64,000 nucleotides of DNA from Phragmites australis (GCF_958298935.1 NC_084937.1:21585568-21649567), one strand, 5' to 3'; shown: positions 44,802-58,128, counted from the first letter of the stretch. Notes: generated by a model not told the origin, from the sequence alone. Numbers and translations are program-made.

Positions 44802-47800
44802 CGGGGGCGGGGGGTTCCAGGTCTGCGCGCGCTGTGCACGCTCTCCACGACGCTGCGGTCCGGCGCCGGCGAGGACGAGATCGAGCGCATCCGCCGCGAG
44901 TTCGAGGAAGCCAAGCGCAACTACCTCAGCATCCCCGCCGCCATCAAGGGCATGCCCAAGATGAACCCGCAAGGTCTGGAATTTGGATTGGGCGCTCACT
45001 TCCCTATCTGTTTGTCTTGCTTTGGAGTGTGAAACATCGATTCTTGACATTGGTGGGGTTTGGCCACGCCGCGGGTTTCAGGCATTTACGTGAACAAGAA
45101 CGTCAAGTTGGATGACCTGCAGGTCTACGGCTTCGACTACGACTACACGCTGTCGCACTACTCAGAGCATCTGCAGTGCCTGATCTACGATCTCGCCAAG
45201 AAGCACTTGGTCGAGGAGGTTTGGTCCTTCATGGGTTTTGGTTGTCTGGTCTCTTTCTTGGGTTCCCTTGACGATGAAGGGTGCGTTTGTGGGTTGTGAG
45301 CGGAGGTGATGTTTTGCGCAGTTGAAGTATCCAGAGAGTTGCTTGCAGTACGAGTATGACCGCACCTTCCCCATAAGGGGCCTTTACTACGACAGACTAA
45401 AAGGGTGCCTTCTGAAGCTTGATTTCTTCGGCTCTATTGAACCAGATGGTTGCTTCTTTGGCCGGCGGAAGGTAAGACGCGCCACTCTATTATTTTCTCT
45501 TTTTTCCTCAAACGGTTGCATCCAATATGAATGTTATTTAGATATTATATTTAGAAGTTTGTTAGTACTGAATGTTATTTGGTTTCCGCATTACTTATCT
45601 TTGGGGTATACATATGGAAATATGTAGGTTCTAATGGGTGATCATTATGTATGTGATTGTCTGATTGATTGCCTTGTACTGTTTGACTGTTGAATTCAAA
45701 CGTTGGCCATTGTATTTAGTTAAATGTCAACAGCCGAACACAGATTACGTGTGTTGATTGTTCTTGAGAATTTCTATACTATTGTTGTGCTTGTTCTTTG
45801 TATTCTCCTACAACAAATTACATTATGTAAACTATGTCTATCGACAGCCTATGAGTACAAGTTCTTACCTGAATTTTGTTAATCAGCTGAGTTTGAGTGA
45901 GATAAAAGAGGTCTATGGCACGCGGCATATCGGCAGAGATCAAGTTCGTCAACTTGTTGGGCTGATGGATGTCTTCTGTTTTAGTGAGGTACTTTCGGAG
46001 CCTTAGTTCTGTTCCCTCCTTTTAACACTGTAGGCTGCAGCTATTTATTACAAAATAGTAAATTATCGGTTGCCTCATCGATATGCCAACTAGAGCACTA
46101 TAATATCACCCAATGTTGTTAATGCTTTGTTCATAGGTTATATAGATTTGATCTGTTCATTGTTTATTCTTCAAGGGCATCTAATTGTGCATGTGGTTCT
46201 CACCTCCCGTGTGTTGAGATATTTGCACTTATAGAACATATGTTGTATCACATAGTAACAAGAGTTATTCTCCACTTAGTTGTTGTATCATGTGCTATTT
46301 TTAATTTATGTAATTACTGTGAGATCATATCACACAACTACACTGGCTTTTTCCATAATACTTTCTATTCTAACTTTGTGATGTTCATTTCTTCACAGGC
46401 ATGTCTCATTGCTGATATTGTTCAGCACTTTGTAGATGCCAAACTGGAGTTTGATGCCTCTTATGTATATGAGGATGTAAACAAATCGATCCAGCATGTC
46501 CACAGAAGTGGTTTAATTCACAGGAAAATTCTTTCTGAGCCTCAGAAATTTCTGATAAAAAAGGTAGGCAGCACTGCTTTTCCTGATTCTTGTTGGCATA
46601 TTGCCTTTGCCCCTTCTTTTTGGCTGAAGTTTCATATATTGATGATTTAACCTGATACTGCTTCTTGTCTTCTGACATTCCTTCCTACGTGTAACTCAAA
46701 GATTGTTGTCTCATCTGTGCCCACAGAGCCAGGTGTGCCGTTTCTTACAGATGCTAAAAGAGAAGGGGAAAAAACTATTTCTTCTGACAAATTCACCTTT
46801 CTACTTTGTCGATGGAGGGATGCGTTATTTGCTAGAGGTTCTTTCTACATCTAAATCTGCTTGTATACTCAAAAGCAAGATTTAAGCCAAAATAGATTTT
46901 GATCTGGTCCATGAATAGCGTACACATTTTTAATATAACCTTTTCTTACTTTTTGAGGTCTGACATGACCTTCAATATCTTATTTTTTGGGTTAACTTTC
47001 AGTTGAGAATATGAAATTCATATTTCGTCGTCATCACACTATTTGCAGGGGACAATTGTAGTAACTGGGCACATGCAACTATTTGTCCTGCCTTACCACA
47101 TGTTCTTCATACTAAAATCTAAAAGCATATGTTTTGCATATACATCCTTCCTTTGTTTCTACCTTACATTTAGAGCTTGTTGTATTGTACTTGGCTATTT
47201 CTTGTCTATTATTATAGAGGACACAACTACACTGTGCAAGCGACATTCTTTTAATTTTTTCTGTTCTTGTAATTTTCTTGGTGAATAGTGTACTCGAAAT
47301 AGAAAGTATCATGTTAGTATGTTACAGCAAATTATTTTTGCTCACTCATATTAACAACTTGACTATTTCATAATTTGGTTGGGCAGGACCAGCATTTTGA
47401 TGGGAACTCCTGGAGGGAGCTCTTTGACGTTGTGATTGCGCAGGCAAATAAACCAACTTTCTACAACTCAGATCACCCGTTCAGGTTTTGTGGAACATCT
47501 GTGTTACTGAAGAAAAAAGATTATTTCATTCCTTATTACTAAGTTAGTGGTGTTAATGTGTTCATTTTCCTTTAGCACAGATGCATCTGTGTAGATTTGT
47601 TGCTAAACTTTGAATATTAACAGAAAGTAGGTCTTAATAATACAGGTGCATAAGGACCTATATTGCTGCCAGTTTTTCTTAAAAATTCTGCACAATTGAG
47701 TTTACTCCGATCCTGGATTCCTAATTATGTTCGCTGGTTACATGTAGGGTATATGACACTCAAAAGGATACCTTAGCTTTTACTCCAGTTGACAAGTTCC

Positions 47801-50130
47801 TGCCAGATCAAGTATACTACCACGGCTGTTTGAAATCATTTCTGCAGATCACAAAATGGAGAGGCCCAGAGGTTGGTTATTTTGAACCTAAAGAAGAATC
47901 AATTTCTATATATGTTTGCTCAATTTTATATCTTTTCTGTCTAGAGTGATACGTTTCTCGCTCTTTTTGTCACCCTTAATTCAATACCATAGATTTCATG
48001 TTAAATGATAGTTGATTTTACTGCTGCAAAGTGGAAGCCAGCATTCACATACTTGCATGTTCTTTGGGCTCATCTGCTCCATGTTGACTATGCTTCTTGC
48101 TTATATAGATACAAAATATTGGAATAATCCGCAGAGGTTACTATAGATATAACTTGGGCTGGTCTTCACTTTACACTAAAATATGCAGCTCCCAATTCTA
48201 AATTTTGGAAAAATTTCATTCGAATTCCTCATCTCAAATTTTTGGCCATGTATTAGGTGATATACTTTGGTGACCATCTTTTGAGTGACTTGAGAGGACC
48301 TGCAAAAGCTGGTTGGCGAACAGCTGCTGTAATTCGCGAACTTGAGGTTGATGCTTCTCTTTTTGCTTGAGATTTACTTTTACACATCCTAGAAATTATT
48401 GTATGAAGTTCAAGCATCTCCATATTTTACTTATTGACTAGTAATCTCTTGGTCTAAGGTTGCCTTGATCCTGTTGGAGTGTTGGTACCAAAGGAAATTA
48501 TGAAGAGAAAAGATCAAAAATAAAGGGAAAATGTATTGAAATATTCAAAATAGTAACTTACGCTATCTTGATCTTGAATATGTTGGATATGCTACTAGAT
48601 GACATGAACAAACTTGTACTTGTTTTTTTAAATGACTTGAATGATTCTCGTATATGTATTTCTTGACTAAATCTGAACTTATCACACTATTTGTTCATAC
48701 AACATGCATGGTTATGTTTTGTACCATGTTAATGTTATAATGATCCATGCTTTGTTCCTTCAGGATGAAATAGAAATCCAGAACGGCGACAGCTACCGCT
48801 ACCAACAGGTGTGTATATCATCTGCTTCTCATATTTATGATATGTAACTTGATTTCCTGTTCCCCTTATACCTTAAGCTCCGTTTCTTGTTACATGGCTT
48901 TCAAAAGCACTTCTTTCGAAACAAAATTGTGCCCAACCAAGTTTGTAACAAATATTGTGAATCCAACATTGAAGCTGAGAGAAGGTAACTACTCATGCTG
49001 TACAGTGTTACCTGGACACCCGTGTCCAAATTTATTTGCCGAATCGGACACCCCGAATCCGAGTTGGATTCCGATACCCATGTCCGTGTCCAAGTAACAC
49101 TGATGCTATAATGTTGATCAGTATTAAGCTGAAAGGCTGACTATATGGACTTGCAGGATTTGGTTTAGGAGGCTCTCTTACTCTTAGGCTGTAGGCATTT
49201 TGAAGCTGTCATAGTTTTGTGAAGCGCAATAGGGCACCAGGGTTGGTAAATCTTAAGCTCCATCCTCCCAGCACACATTATAAAAAAACACGACACATGG
49301 ATGATCAGTTGCAGCACAGATCGCTCCTTGAGATGGGATGGTGGCATTTACCTTTTGTATTTGCTATATATGATCTGATTCCTCTATCACATATGCTTGT
49401 TAGTCTATGATTTTTCACCCACATAATTACATCCGGCTCTGCAGGCAAAAATTAGTATAATACATGATATACTTGGGAAAGTCAATGCAACTGTGGTTAG
49501 TACCCAGAAAGGCCAAGTCTACAGAGCATTGCTTGAGGAGTTGAATGCAGAAAGGCGACACTGTCGATCTGAGATGCGAGATCTGTTCAATACCTCTTTT
49601 GGTGCAACGTTCCTTACAGACACTGGAAGGGAATCATCATTTGCCTATCACATTCATCAATATGCAGATATTTACACCAGCAAGCTTGAGAACTTCTTAT
49701 CATATGCCCCTGAATCATGGCTTCATCCACCTCATGACATAAAGATCATGCCACACATCGCGAAGGTAGTTTAAAATCATATATGGAATTTATATTAATT
49801 TGTTTAGTTTTCCAATAAGTGTTTCTTACAGGAAACTTTTGAAAATATAGTTAGCTGGTTGGTTTCCAAACTGAGCACTTGATATTTGTTCATATTCAAC
49901 TGCTTTAGAAATAAAATACATAATGTTTCTCTTAAAGGGAAGCAAGCTAGAAATTTCATTGAAACTGAACACTCCATTTGTCATATAATTGTTTCCATTG
50001 TGATAATTTTCATGATTTTCCTAACAGTTATACTTTATATAAATGCTGATATATTGAAATATTTAGTTCGAATAATGATTTTCGACATTCCATGTTATAG
50101 GTTCCAGCAAGTCTGTTCAGTAGCTCGTAG
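44609..50130 (+). CDS. HAD-superfamily 5'-nucleotidase domain protein (13 exons)
   Basis: Exons: 44609-44690, 44821-44973, 45082-45218, 45322-45471, 45887-45988, 46399-46563, 46727-46837, 47387-47484, 47748-47871, 48257-48346, 48764-48808, 49445-49765, 50101-50130. All junctions are GT-AG and phase-consistent, giving 535 aa. The family (NT5C2/NT5DC-like purine 5'-nucleotidases, HAD fold) dephosphorylates nucleoside monophosphates; the exact plant substrate is not known to me. Seen: nucleophile motif FDYDYTL (Asp97, Asp99), motif II LLTNSP (about 283-287), motif III VIYFGDHLLSDLRG (Asp380, Asp385), and the tail SFAYHIHQYADIYTSK and PHDIKIMPHIAK. The first about 30 residues are Arg/Ser-rich with few acidic residues and could be a transit peptide (inference). 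The gene is convergent with GEX2 and no break is seen. Confidence 0.93.
44767..44799 (+). repeat. (TG)n microsatellite in intron 1 of the 5'-nucleotidase gene
   Basis: About 16 TG units in a 130-bp intron, ending roughly 20 bp before the acceptor. Confidence 0.9.
49003..49102. mobile_element. Small foldback MITE in intron 11 of the 5'-nucleotidase gene
   Basis: CAGTGTTACCTGGACAC at the left and GTGTCCAAGTAACACTG at the right are inverted repeats agreeing at 16 of 17 bases. The interior repeats GTGTCC and TCGGACACC words in both orientations. The unit is 100 bp and non-coding. Confidence 0.75.
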
Positions 50131-50733
50131 TTATCCTTTTTAGGTGGAGAACCGTATGGTTTCTGCGCGAGACCACGGAACTGGACTGTGGACGGCCACT
50201 GCATTCGCTTGGGTTACGAGTAAAGCACCAGATGATGCATCAATCCAACAGACCATGCAAGCAAGCAGCAAGTTAGCAGTTATTCCTCTGACTTGCCACA
50301 GAAACGGTGGCCACGTGAGTAGGACTCTTTTGCCTATATGAGGAGGCTTTTTATCTGAGAAGCTGCTTCCTTTTGTTCAACTATATGGGTGTTCTAAAGA
50401 GTAATGATACCCATAAAACCTAACATCTGCAATGGTTGTCAATAAAAGTGTTGGCCACTACCCATCTTGCCTTCCCATTTTATTCCTATTCTGGGAAGAT
50501 ATGCGTACTGCTATTGCGAGCAGTATTTCTTTCTCAAGCATCCCTTTCGAATGCACATACCTCCCTAACCAGTTTTGTTTGAAATGATTTACGGCTAACC
50601 TTGAAGTAGCGAAAATGAAAGCAGGACTTTCTATATATAACTATCTCTTTCCAATGCACATGTTGGTAGTAGTCTGTCAAATGTGTACCTCTCCTTGGTT
50701 CGCTACGTTCATCTAGGATAAACTATCAAACAC
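50131..50733. other. Shared 3' region between two convergent genes
   Basis: The 5'-nucleotidase stop (50128-50130, plus) and the GEX2 stop (50734-50736, minus) face each other about 600 bp apart. No other gene is seen. The two 3' UTRs may overlap. Confidence 0.6.
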
Positions 50734-53700
50734 CTACTTGTCCTTGTCTGTTACATGTAGACCATCTTGATTTTCATTGTTTCTGGTCTCAGAGACTGGC
50801 TGGAGTTCCAGTTCTTTCTTGCATGACCGTGAAGACCTGAAATCTCAAAAACAGCAGCAATTAGGGGAGCCATGTGATTCCTAAACCCAAACAATCCAAT
50901 ATTTCGATTCCTGGCTTATGATGATCCAGGATAAATTTGCTAACAAAAATTATTCCGGTTTTATTCATCAGTGCTGAACTTGCTTGCAAATTCCAAGCAT
51001 TTGGAGTTCTGGACTACAGGTAGATGCTTAAATGCACATGCAGCTGAAACTTCTGAATTTGTAGCAGAATAGCATTGCTTACCTCTGACGGAAGCTCGAT
51101 CTGTCTGCACCTAACGCGAGCTCAACAGCAGGTGCAGAGCAATATCCAACGTCCTCGGATTGCAACTGCAAGGCACGCTTCTTTTTTTGGAAGAACAAAC
51201 AGCAAAAGTCATCAGCAAGGATGAAAAAATGCCAACACGACGGATGTGCAGACCCTGCTCGCCTTGTGAAAGTTTCAGAAAGGAATACACTTACTCGCTG
51301 ATGAAATGGAGTCTGCTCCAGTGTGCGCATTTCATTGTCGGTTCGATCTCTTCGCTCATCCTTCAAAGTTTTCATGCATTTGAAGAGGAAATACAGGAGA
51401 ACACCGCCAAGACATAGCATTGTCAGGATCTCAATTACTAGCACCGATTCAACCACTGAAATTATTTGTAGCACAGAATAAAGATGAGTTCCATGTTATA
51501 TGGGGCACGAAATGAAGAAATTCAGCACAGAGGTTATGCAACAGATCACCACCCAATGGGAAAGCGAAAACATCAACAAGAAAGCTTTGGTGCTTACTGA
51601 GAGCTATTCTTGAGTTCATATGTTTTGTTTTGACTAGACGAATAGTCTTCGCAGTGGACAGTGGCGTCGACATCTTCTCTGAACAGTCAGGATAGCATCC
51701 ATAGTTTCCCAGGTCGTTTACAGTGATGGACAAGGTTGTTCCATGGCTTGGACCCTGCAAAAGAAAAATCTCACACACTTTATTCTGAGTATGCATCCTC
51801 ATGAAAAGTAGAAAGTAACATTTTTCTATCCATTTTTTAGACAATTAGCTACTTAACTACCCATCAATTGATCTGGAAAAAGGAGCTCATTTGAGAGTTC
51901 CTGAATTTATACAATAAAAAAAACAAGTATAACTACGCAATTCGGCTAAAAATTCTACGCAAGAAACAGAGGTTCACGATATGAAGCTGAAATGATCTGA
52001 GAAGATTTCCTCAAAAATGATCTGAGAAGATAGAAGAATTACATGGTAAAACAAGTGCTGCATTGCATTGTTGCAATCTTGGACATTCCCTCTGAATCTG
52101 ATAGCAGTTCCTCTCAGGACAAAGTGGTTTGAAATGATCACATAGTCCTCAAGCGGCTGCCAATGGTTAATTCTTTCAGTCTTCAGCTCCGTAGTGGGAA
52201 TGGTACCAGCCGGCAAGGTCGTCGTCAATGTTCCCTCGAAGACTTCTAGGGAGAGTACTAGCAGAAGATGAGACTTGTTCCCTGCGAAATAAGGTGTAAA
52301 CCGAGTTGATACCAAGAGTAATTTTCTTCTTCTTCTTTTTTCTTTTTTGACAATGCAGAAACAACACCATATACTAACTCAACCGAAGTACCTGGGAAAC
52401 TGCGAAGATCAGGTTCAACAATGGAAAATTGAAATGTGTCCCGATGCTTGTCAAAGATTTTATATCCTCCCCTTGATTCTTTCCCACCCAAGAAAATTGA
52501 TCTTGGAGCTAGTATCACTGGAGGATCATTAACTGGCTCAACGAAGATCGGGAACCGGGCGTCTTGTATACCATTTCTGTTCATGGCATATAGTGCTATA
52601 ACATCGTTTCCATAGAAGTCTTCATTTCTACACATGGTGGCATGGTTATCCTAAGTGAGACTAGAAAGATTCTTGTAAAAGACTAGGGAGAGTCATTCTT
52701 GATCAGTACCCAATATATTGCAGAAATTGTAGCCCGCCATTTATCGCTTCTACTGTTCCTTGTAATATCAGGTCTTTGCCAGCTCTACCTCCCCTGCTGA
52801 TTGAAAGTACATCATCTGATGGCTGTTGAAGTTTCATTGGCATAGGAGCAAGAAACACATTTCCAGACTGTGCTTTCACTGTAACAGATATATTTTCTGC
52901 TGTATCTGAATACACTATTTTAATCCCCGGAAATCCACTGCCAAAAACATATCCATATTTGATTAGTTTAAAAAAACAATTAAAAGAGACTAAAACTACA
53001 AGTATGCTCAGTTAAAAATAAATAAATATAAGCATAAAGTGCATAGGTAAAAAATCAATATGGCTTACCCAAATTTTGGGCTGATTATATCTTCAGTTAC
53101 ATGCAACTGCTGGGGTAAAGATATGAATTGAGGTGGTCTGCAGAGAACAGATATAAACACTGTTGCAGTGACGACATTGTTATGCTCGTCAGATATTGTG
53201 TATGAGAATGAGTCATTCCCAAAGAATCCTTCAAAAGGGGTGTAACGGTATTTCTTGTTGAACTGTAGGACTGATCCATGAAGTGGCTTCAGAGAAAAGG
53301 ACCGAAATGATCATCAAATCGAAATGCTAAGTAACGAAGTAATGAGAAAATAAAGAACTGAAATGTTTCTCCAGTTAAAGTACTTGATTGTAAAATTCAA
53401 ATCTGTTGCTATAGAATGTTTTGTTGCCACAAGTTCCTTTATTTTCGTTGCAGTGTGTACTAGAACTGTTCAACAATGGCATTGCAAGGACTCAGTTTAG
53501 ACTTTAGATGGTTAGCCTGTGCAGCTGCAAGCGTTCATGACAGGTTTACCAAAGAGGAGAGACTATCACTATGAGCTGAATTTGCGAAGATATTTCACGG
53601 CATAAACTTACTGAAGATGAGTTAACTATTTCGGCTTTGCTTCCTGCAATGCAGTCATTTGACAGTACATCGAAGGAAACTGATTCATCCTCCCATACTG

Positions 53701-56700
53701 AAATGCTATCATTTTTAACATCTGAAAAGTATTCATCTGCGAGGAGAGATTTTCAATTCGTCAGAGTTTCTCGACAAAAAAAAGGGAGAAATGAGTAATG
53801 CTCAAATGTTTCAGTATATAACGAGACAACTAATTTCCTACGAACTCAAGTTTAACTACACATCTTATCTGACCAACTTTTCGTCCTTTTTGCGAGGGAC
53901 TAATCTAGACTGACCGAAACTTTACCTTCGAGAACATGGATTTCGAATGGACATGGAGCCAGCTGCTTATCCTCAAATTGAACACACATACTATATGAAC
54001 CAAGGTTCCTTGCCACATAAGGAGCGGTATATGATCCATCTCTGTTGTCGACAAAGTTTCCTGTCATAAAGCTTGTAGTATTCACAGGGGTTGCAATACT
54101 TGCAGATGTTATCTGAAACCTCAATTTTGACTCCAAAGATAACACCGAGTTCATGAATGAGTCAACAAGTCGAACAGTTACTTCATTTTGAACTGATCTT
54201 TTGACCATAGGATCAAACATGAGAACACTTGATAAAGATGTATTGATCGCACCTGGAAAAAGGGAAGGTTATGGTATGGGAAGTTAGAGGTCAATCAGCA
54301 ATTCGACACCAGATAGACCGAAACAAAGCATATATAAGAAATTGTCTGTTTGTGAGCTACATAACTAGTTAATATGTTCAAATGTGATCATCCTTTGTCT
54401 AGCTGGACACCTAATTAATATCTAAGAAACCAACACTAGAAGAGGCCTAACACACACATTGCATGTGAAGTGGCACAAAATGCAAGAAACACGAGGAGAA
54501 CATTACTGAACCTTAGTGAATTCATGGATTACATGAATGTGAAATTGATCGAAAAGACACATAGGAGAGATGACGAAACCTGGCAAAACTGTCATGGCAT
54601 AGGGATTTCCACCATTTAGCGCTATGTTCCCACACAGTACCCAAATTTCATATTCCCCAGCAATTTGAGGAGTATACGAAACATTAAATTGACTGGCTTG
54701 CACTGTTGAATTTCCTGCAATGATCTAATAATAACAGAGTGCATTTCAGTGACCATGTTACTTATCTGTACCAAATTAGACAGAGAAAAGGGTACTTACT
54801 TCCTGAAGGCCAGCAGGTCCTAGATCGAAAGAACTTTGTCCTTCCATAGATATCGTCCCTGTAAATTTATTCAACATCAAAGCGTACTTTTTTCTGACTA
54901 TATTTTTAGATAATTTTTTTTCTCAGATTAATAGAAGGCCAAATGCCTAAATGATTAGACAGCATTACCGTTTGGTTCTCTTATAGGTGTTATGATTGGG
55001 TCTGCGTAAGACGTGCCATTTTTAATCAAAATCTTCACTTGCAGCACTGCGGTCTCAATCGGAGAAGGGCTGCGAGACTGATCCTCCAGGAAAACATTGA
55101 AGGATGACACTGAACCGGCAACAGAATGTGCTAAACCAGATCCACTGGCAAAGCTGTTTGATCCATCGCAATACCCTGAAAGGAGCAACTTATCAGAATC
55201 AGCTTTATAATTAGGAATCGGGCAGCATGATTACCCAGGAAGCAATGATAACCAGGGTTTCAAATACCAGCCTTAACCGATCGGTTACTACTAGTAACCG
55301 GATTTCCAAAGCAGTTACTGACGGATCACTTCTGAAACTGAATAATACAGGTGCAGAAGAAAATTTAACTAGCATACCTACAAAAACATCGAACATGTAC
55401 ACCATGTTGGAAACCTTTTGGTTCAGCTGAGCATCAAAAATTCTGAGCGCAAACTCTCCAGGCTCTACAACATTAAAAGATAGCAGCTGAACTCCATCAG
55501 CTACCGCCTCTATCGGAAGGTCTACTACTGGAACAGACAAATTTGAGGCTCTGTCAACTACTAGAGCATTGAATGGATGAATCTCCGGAACAATATTTCC
55601 AAATGTATCCTTCTGATATATAAATATCTCCAGCTTGGAAAATATCTGCAAAATATTGGTTCCATGCTTCCAGCTGCATGTGCTTTTCGCTATGTCAAGG
55701 AGACCTGCAGCAAGTAAAATATATGGCCAGATTATTGACATTTCCACCAATTTGTGCATCTGCATCCATCACTAGCATATCTTTCCAGCAGAAGAAGTAA
55801 ATCACTTCTACTTTTTTGCACATTAAATTTACATCTACATAAATTTATCAGAAAATAATAGGGGCAGCATCCGACCAATGACTAGTATCTGATGGAACAC
55901 ATCAAGAGGAACATTGCTGGGGCCAGACCAAGCTTCTAAATGGCGGATATCGTTTGATATCATTTGAGCTGAGCCCTGGTATATCGAATGCCGGGTATCG
56001 ACTACCCAGCGGTATATCAGGTGATATGTATCCATATTGGATTTAATTTCACAGGTTATTTTTAGTATTCAAGTATGCTATGTTGCTCTAACCTGGCTTC
56101 ACCGTCAGCAGCAGAGGTGAATCACGTAGCTCCGTGTTATTTCCAAAAATATGCACCAGGAAGTCCCCTGCAAGGGTTTGCCCAAACTCAAAGCTGAGGC
56201 ATCCATCTTCTGTCCATCCGTTGAACTGAAAATCCAGGAACTCCACAGCTGACCCGTTGACATAAGACCCTGACACCATGAAATAGCCATCGCCCGGCAT
56301 GTCGGTGCCGCACGCGACGTCGTTGCCGAAGGCGTCCTTGGGGACGACGCACACGAACGCCTTCGATCCCGCGACGTAGCCGCTGTAGAACATCCAGGAC
56401 ACCAGGGACGCGGACGGGTGCACGCCGGCCGCGGTGACCGTGAACTGGAGCGACGAGACGCCGACGCCGAGCCGCTCCTCGGCGACGAGCGCGACGAAGT
56501 CCCCGGCCCTCAGGGGCACGAACGTGATGTTCCAGGACGCGGGGTCACCGCCGAGGTGCGCGGCGACGTCGGTGATGTAGGAGCTGTTCCCTTTCTTGCC
56601 GTTTACGGACACCGAGAAGGAGAACGATGAGCGCCGGCCGGCCGGGAGGTCGAGGGCCCAAACCATGATGACCGCGGTGTCGCCTGCCTGGAACGCCGCC

Positions 56701-56852
56701 TTGTCGCCGAGCCAGCTGAAGGCGAAGGATGGCATGGGCGTTTGCTGAGAGGAATGTTGCTGCGCTAGCGAGGGGCTCAGTGTCGACATGCAGAGAAGAA
56801 GAAGGGAGGGAAGCAGGGCTGTTCGCCGCGAGATCGCTGCGGGGTTGGACAT
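50734..56852 (-). CDS. GEX2: GAMETE EXPRESSED 2, sperm adhesion protein (15 exons)
   Basis: Exons, in transcript order: 56852-56093, 55704-55378, 55175-54969, 54858-54796, 54714-54580, 54252-53926, 53736-53612, 53286-53069, 52937-52710, 52627-52392, 52281-52043, 51754-51598, 51455-51295, 51165-51083, 50836-50734. Phases agree throughout, giving 1122 aa. GEX2 is a sperm plasma-membrane protein with immunoglobulin-like filamin repeats, needed in Arabidopsis for gamete attachment before double fertilisation. Seen: signal peptide ending SPSLAQ (about residue 30), filamin-type repeats (for example AGSKAFVCVVPKDAFGNDV, AGEYEIWVLCGNIALNGGNP, RDGSYTAPYVARNLGSYSMC), a cadherin-like stretch (FGNDSFSYTISDEHNN; VEPVNDPPVI) and one C-terminal membrane segment (IEILTMLCLGGVLLYFLF, about 1014-1031) with a short charged tail. 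Exon 4 has two overlapping GT donors; only the second keeps frame. The last exon is inferred from AG|GTAAGC plus a phase-matched acceptor. Confidence 0.9.
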
Positions 56853-57360
56853 GACTCCTTCGATCCCGAGAACTAGGAGGTGTGCGTCCTCTTGCCGGAG
56901 ATGGAGGCGAAAGGAAGCGGAGGGCAGGAGGTTGGTGACGACTGTCGACTAGTGCGTGCGTGCGTGGGTATTGGAACTGCAAAGTGCTAACCGCCGGTGC
57001 AGTCGTGCTGGACGCGGATCCTCTGACGTCGGCCGTCGTGCCGTCGTGCTAAGATTGGCCGTCCACTCCATCCAACGTTCCTCTTGTCTCCTTGCTTCGT
57101 AGCTTTTCTCGTTGATCTCTCACGTGCTGTCTGTGCGGCCCCAACAACAAGCCACAGCATCCTTTTGTGCTTGGAGGGAAAAACAGCCAAGGCGTCAGGA
57201 CGTCCTCAAGAACGCATCATTCGTTCTCATCATGCATTCGATGGTACAAACAGTGAGCAGGGGTATGCTAGATTTATTTATGGTTACAAAGAGGACGTCA
57301 GAGTTCACAGAACAGAGCAGTGGCAATCACACATTGATCGGCGAGCTCGTGTTCGTCGTC
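56853..57360. other. GEX2 upstream region
   Basis: It should hold the GEX2 promoter and leader on the minus strand. GC-rich near 56860-57060. No clear TATA box or coding sequence was recognised. Confidence 0.5.
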
Positions 57361-58128
57361 TTATTTGTTATGTCCAGAACCATATCCGTAGCCGTATCCT
57401 GAGCCCGAACCATCTCCATATTCACTTCCCGGACCTCGCCATATCCTTCACCGTACACTGAGCCTGAGTCTTGGCCGTGGCCAGAGCCGTAATCTTCACC
57501 GTAACTGGATCCTTGACCAGAGCTAGGGATAGACGTGAAACACTTATCAGGTTCAATTAAGTAACTAATTATTTTGGCCGATCAAAATGACTATTTAGTT
57601 AATTAGGTTGTACACTTGTACCGGCGTGAATTCACAGATATCACTCCACACCACTTCCTTGGCCATGACCTTCATCATAGCCTGAGCCAGCCCTGAACCA
57701 TGTCCATGGCCTGAGCCATGACCTTTGCCATACCTAGATCCTTGCCCCTGGCCTTCGCCTACATGTTGCCCTTGACCGTAACCAGATCCATAATCTGTGC
57801 CAGAACCTACATCAGACCCAACGCCAGAACCTGCCCTAGAACCTGCACCTAAACCCGCGCCAGAGCCTGCACCGGATCCAGCATATGCACCCACACTAGA
57901 ACCTGCACCAGATCCTGCTGATGACTTTGCACTAGATCCTGCTGATGACTCTGCACCAGAACTTGCGCTGGACCCTAAGCTAGACTCGAAACCCGAGGCT
58001 GAGACAAACCGAAGCCAGAGGAAGATCCCGATCCTGACCTAGATGCTGAACCACCAGCACCACCACCTATGCCAATGGTAATCCCGGTGCCGATTCCAAA
58101 GTCTCCACCGCTGCCACCACCAAGCCGA
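57361..58128 (-). pseudogene. Glycine-rich protein gene, 3' part, frameshifted and cut by a retrotransposon
   Basis: Minus-strand frames read Gly/Ser- and Gly/Tyr-rich repeats: GGGSGGDFGIGTGITIGIGG at the proximal end, then GAGSGAGLGAGSRAGSGVGS, then YGSGYGQGQ, and at the 3' end GSGSGYGYGYGSGHNK with a stop at 57361-57363. This is typical of plant glycine-rich cell-wall or secreted structural proteins. The repeat pattern jumps frame at about 57985, 57680 and 57430, so the gene is broken unless introns explain some jumps (a GGTGTG donor near 57645 is possible). The 5' end is missing: at 58129 a Copia LTR begins, and the N-terminal part should lie beyond the element, outside the window. Confidence 0.7.

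Noticed and set aside
44259..45050. 263-codon open frame on the minus strand across the 5'-nucleotidase first exons
   Set aside because: It is antisense to well-supported exons and crosses a TG microsatellite (reading THTHTH). It is open only because of GC content.
47050..47290. Possible extra exon in intron 7 of the 5'-nucleotidase gene (after a GCAG near 47049)
   Set aside because: Exons 7 and 8 join in phase with a continuous family sequence (LLE then DQHFDG), so no exon is missing.
57797..58042. Pro/Glu-rich frame (PEPTSDPTPEPALEPAP) on the plus strand
   Set aside because: It is the antisense reading of the glycine-rich protein repeat.
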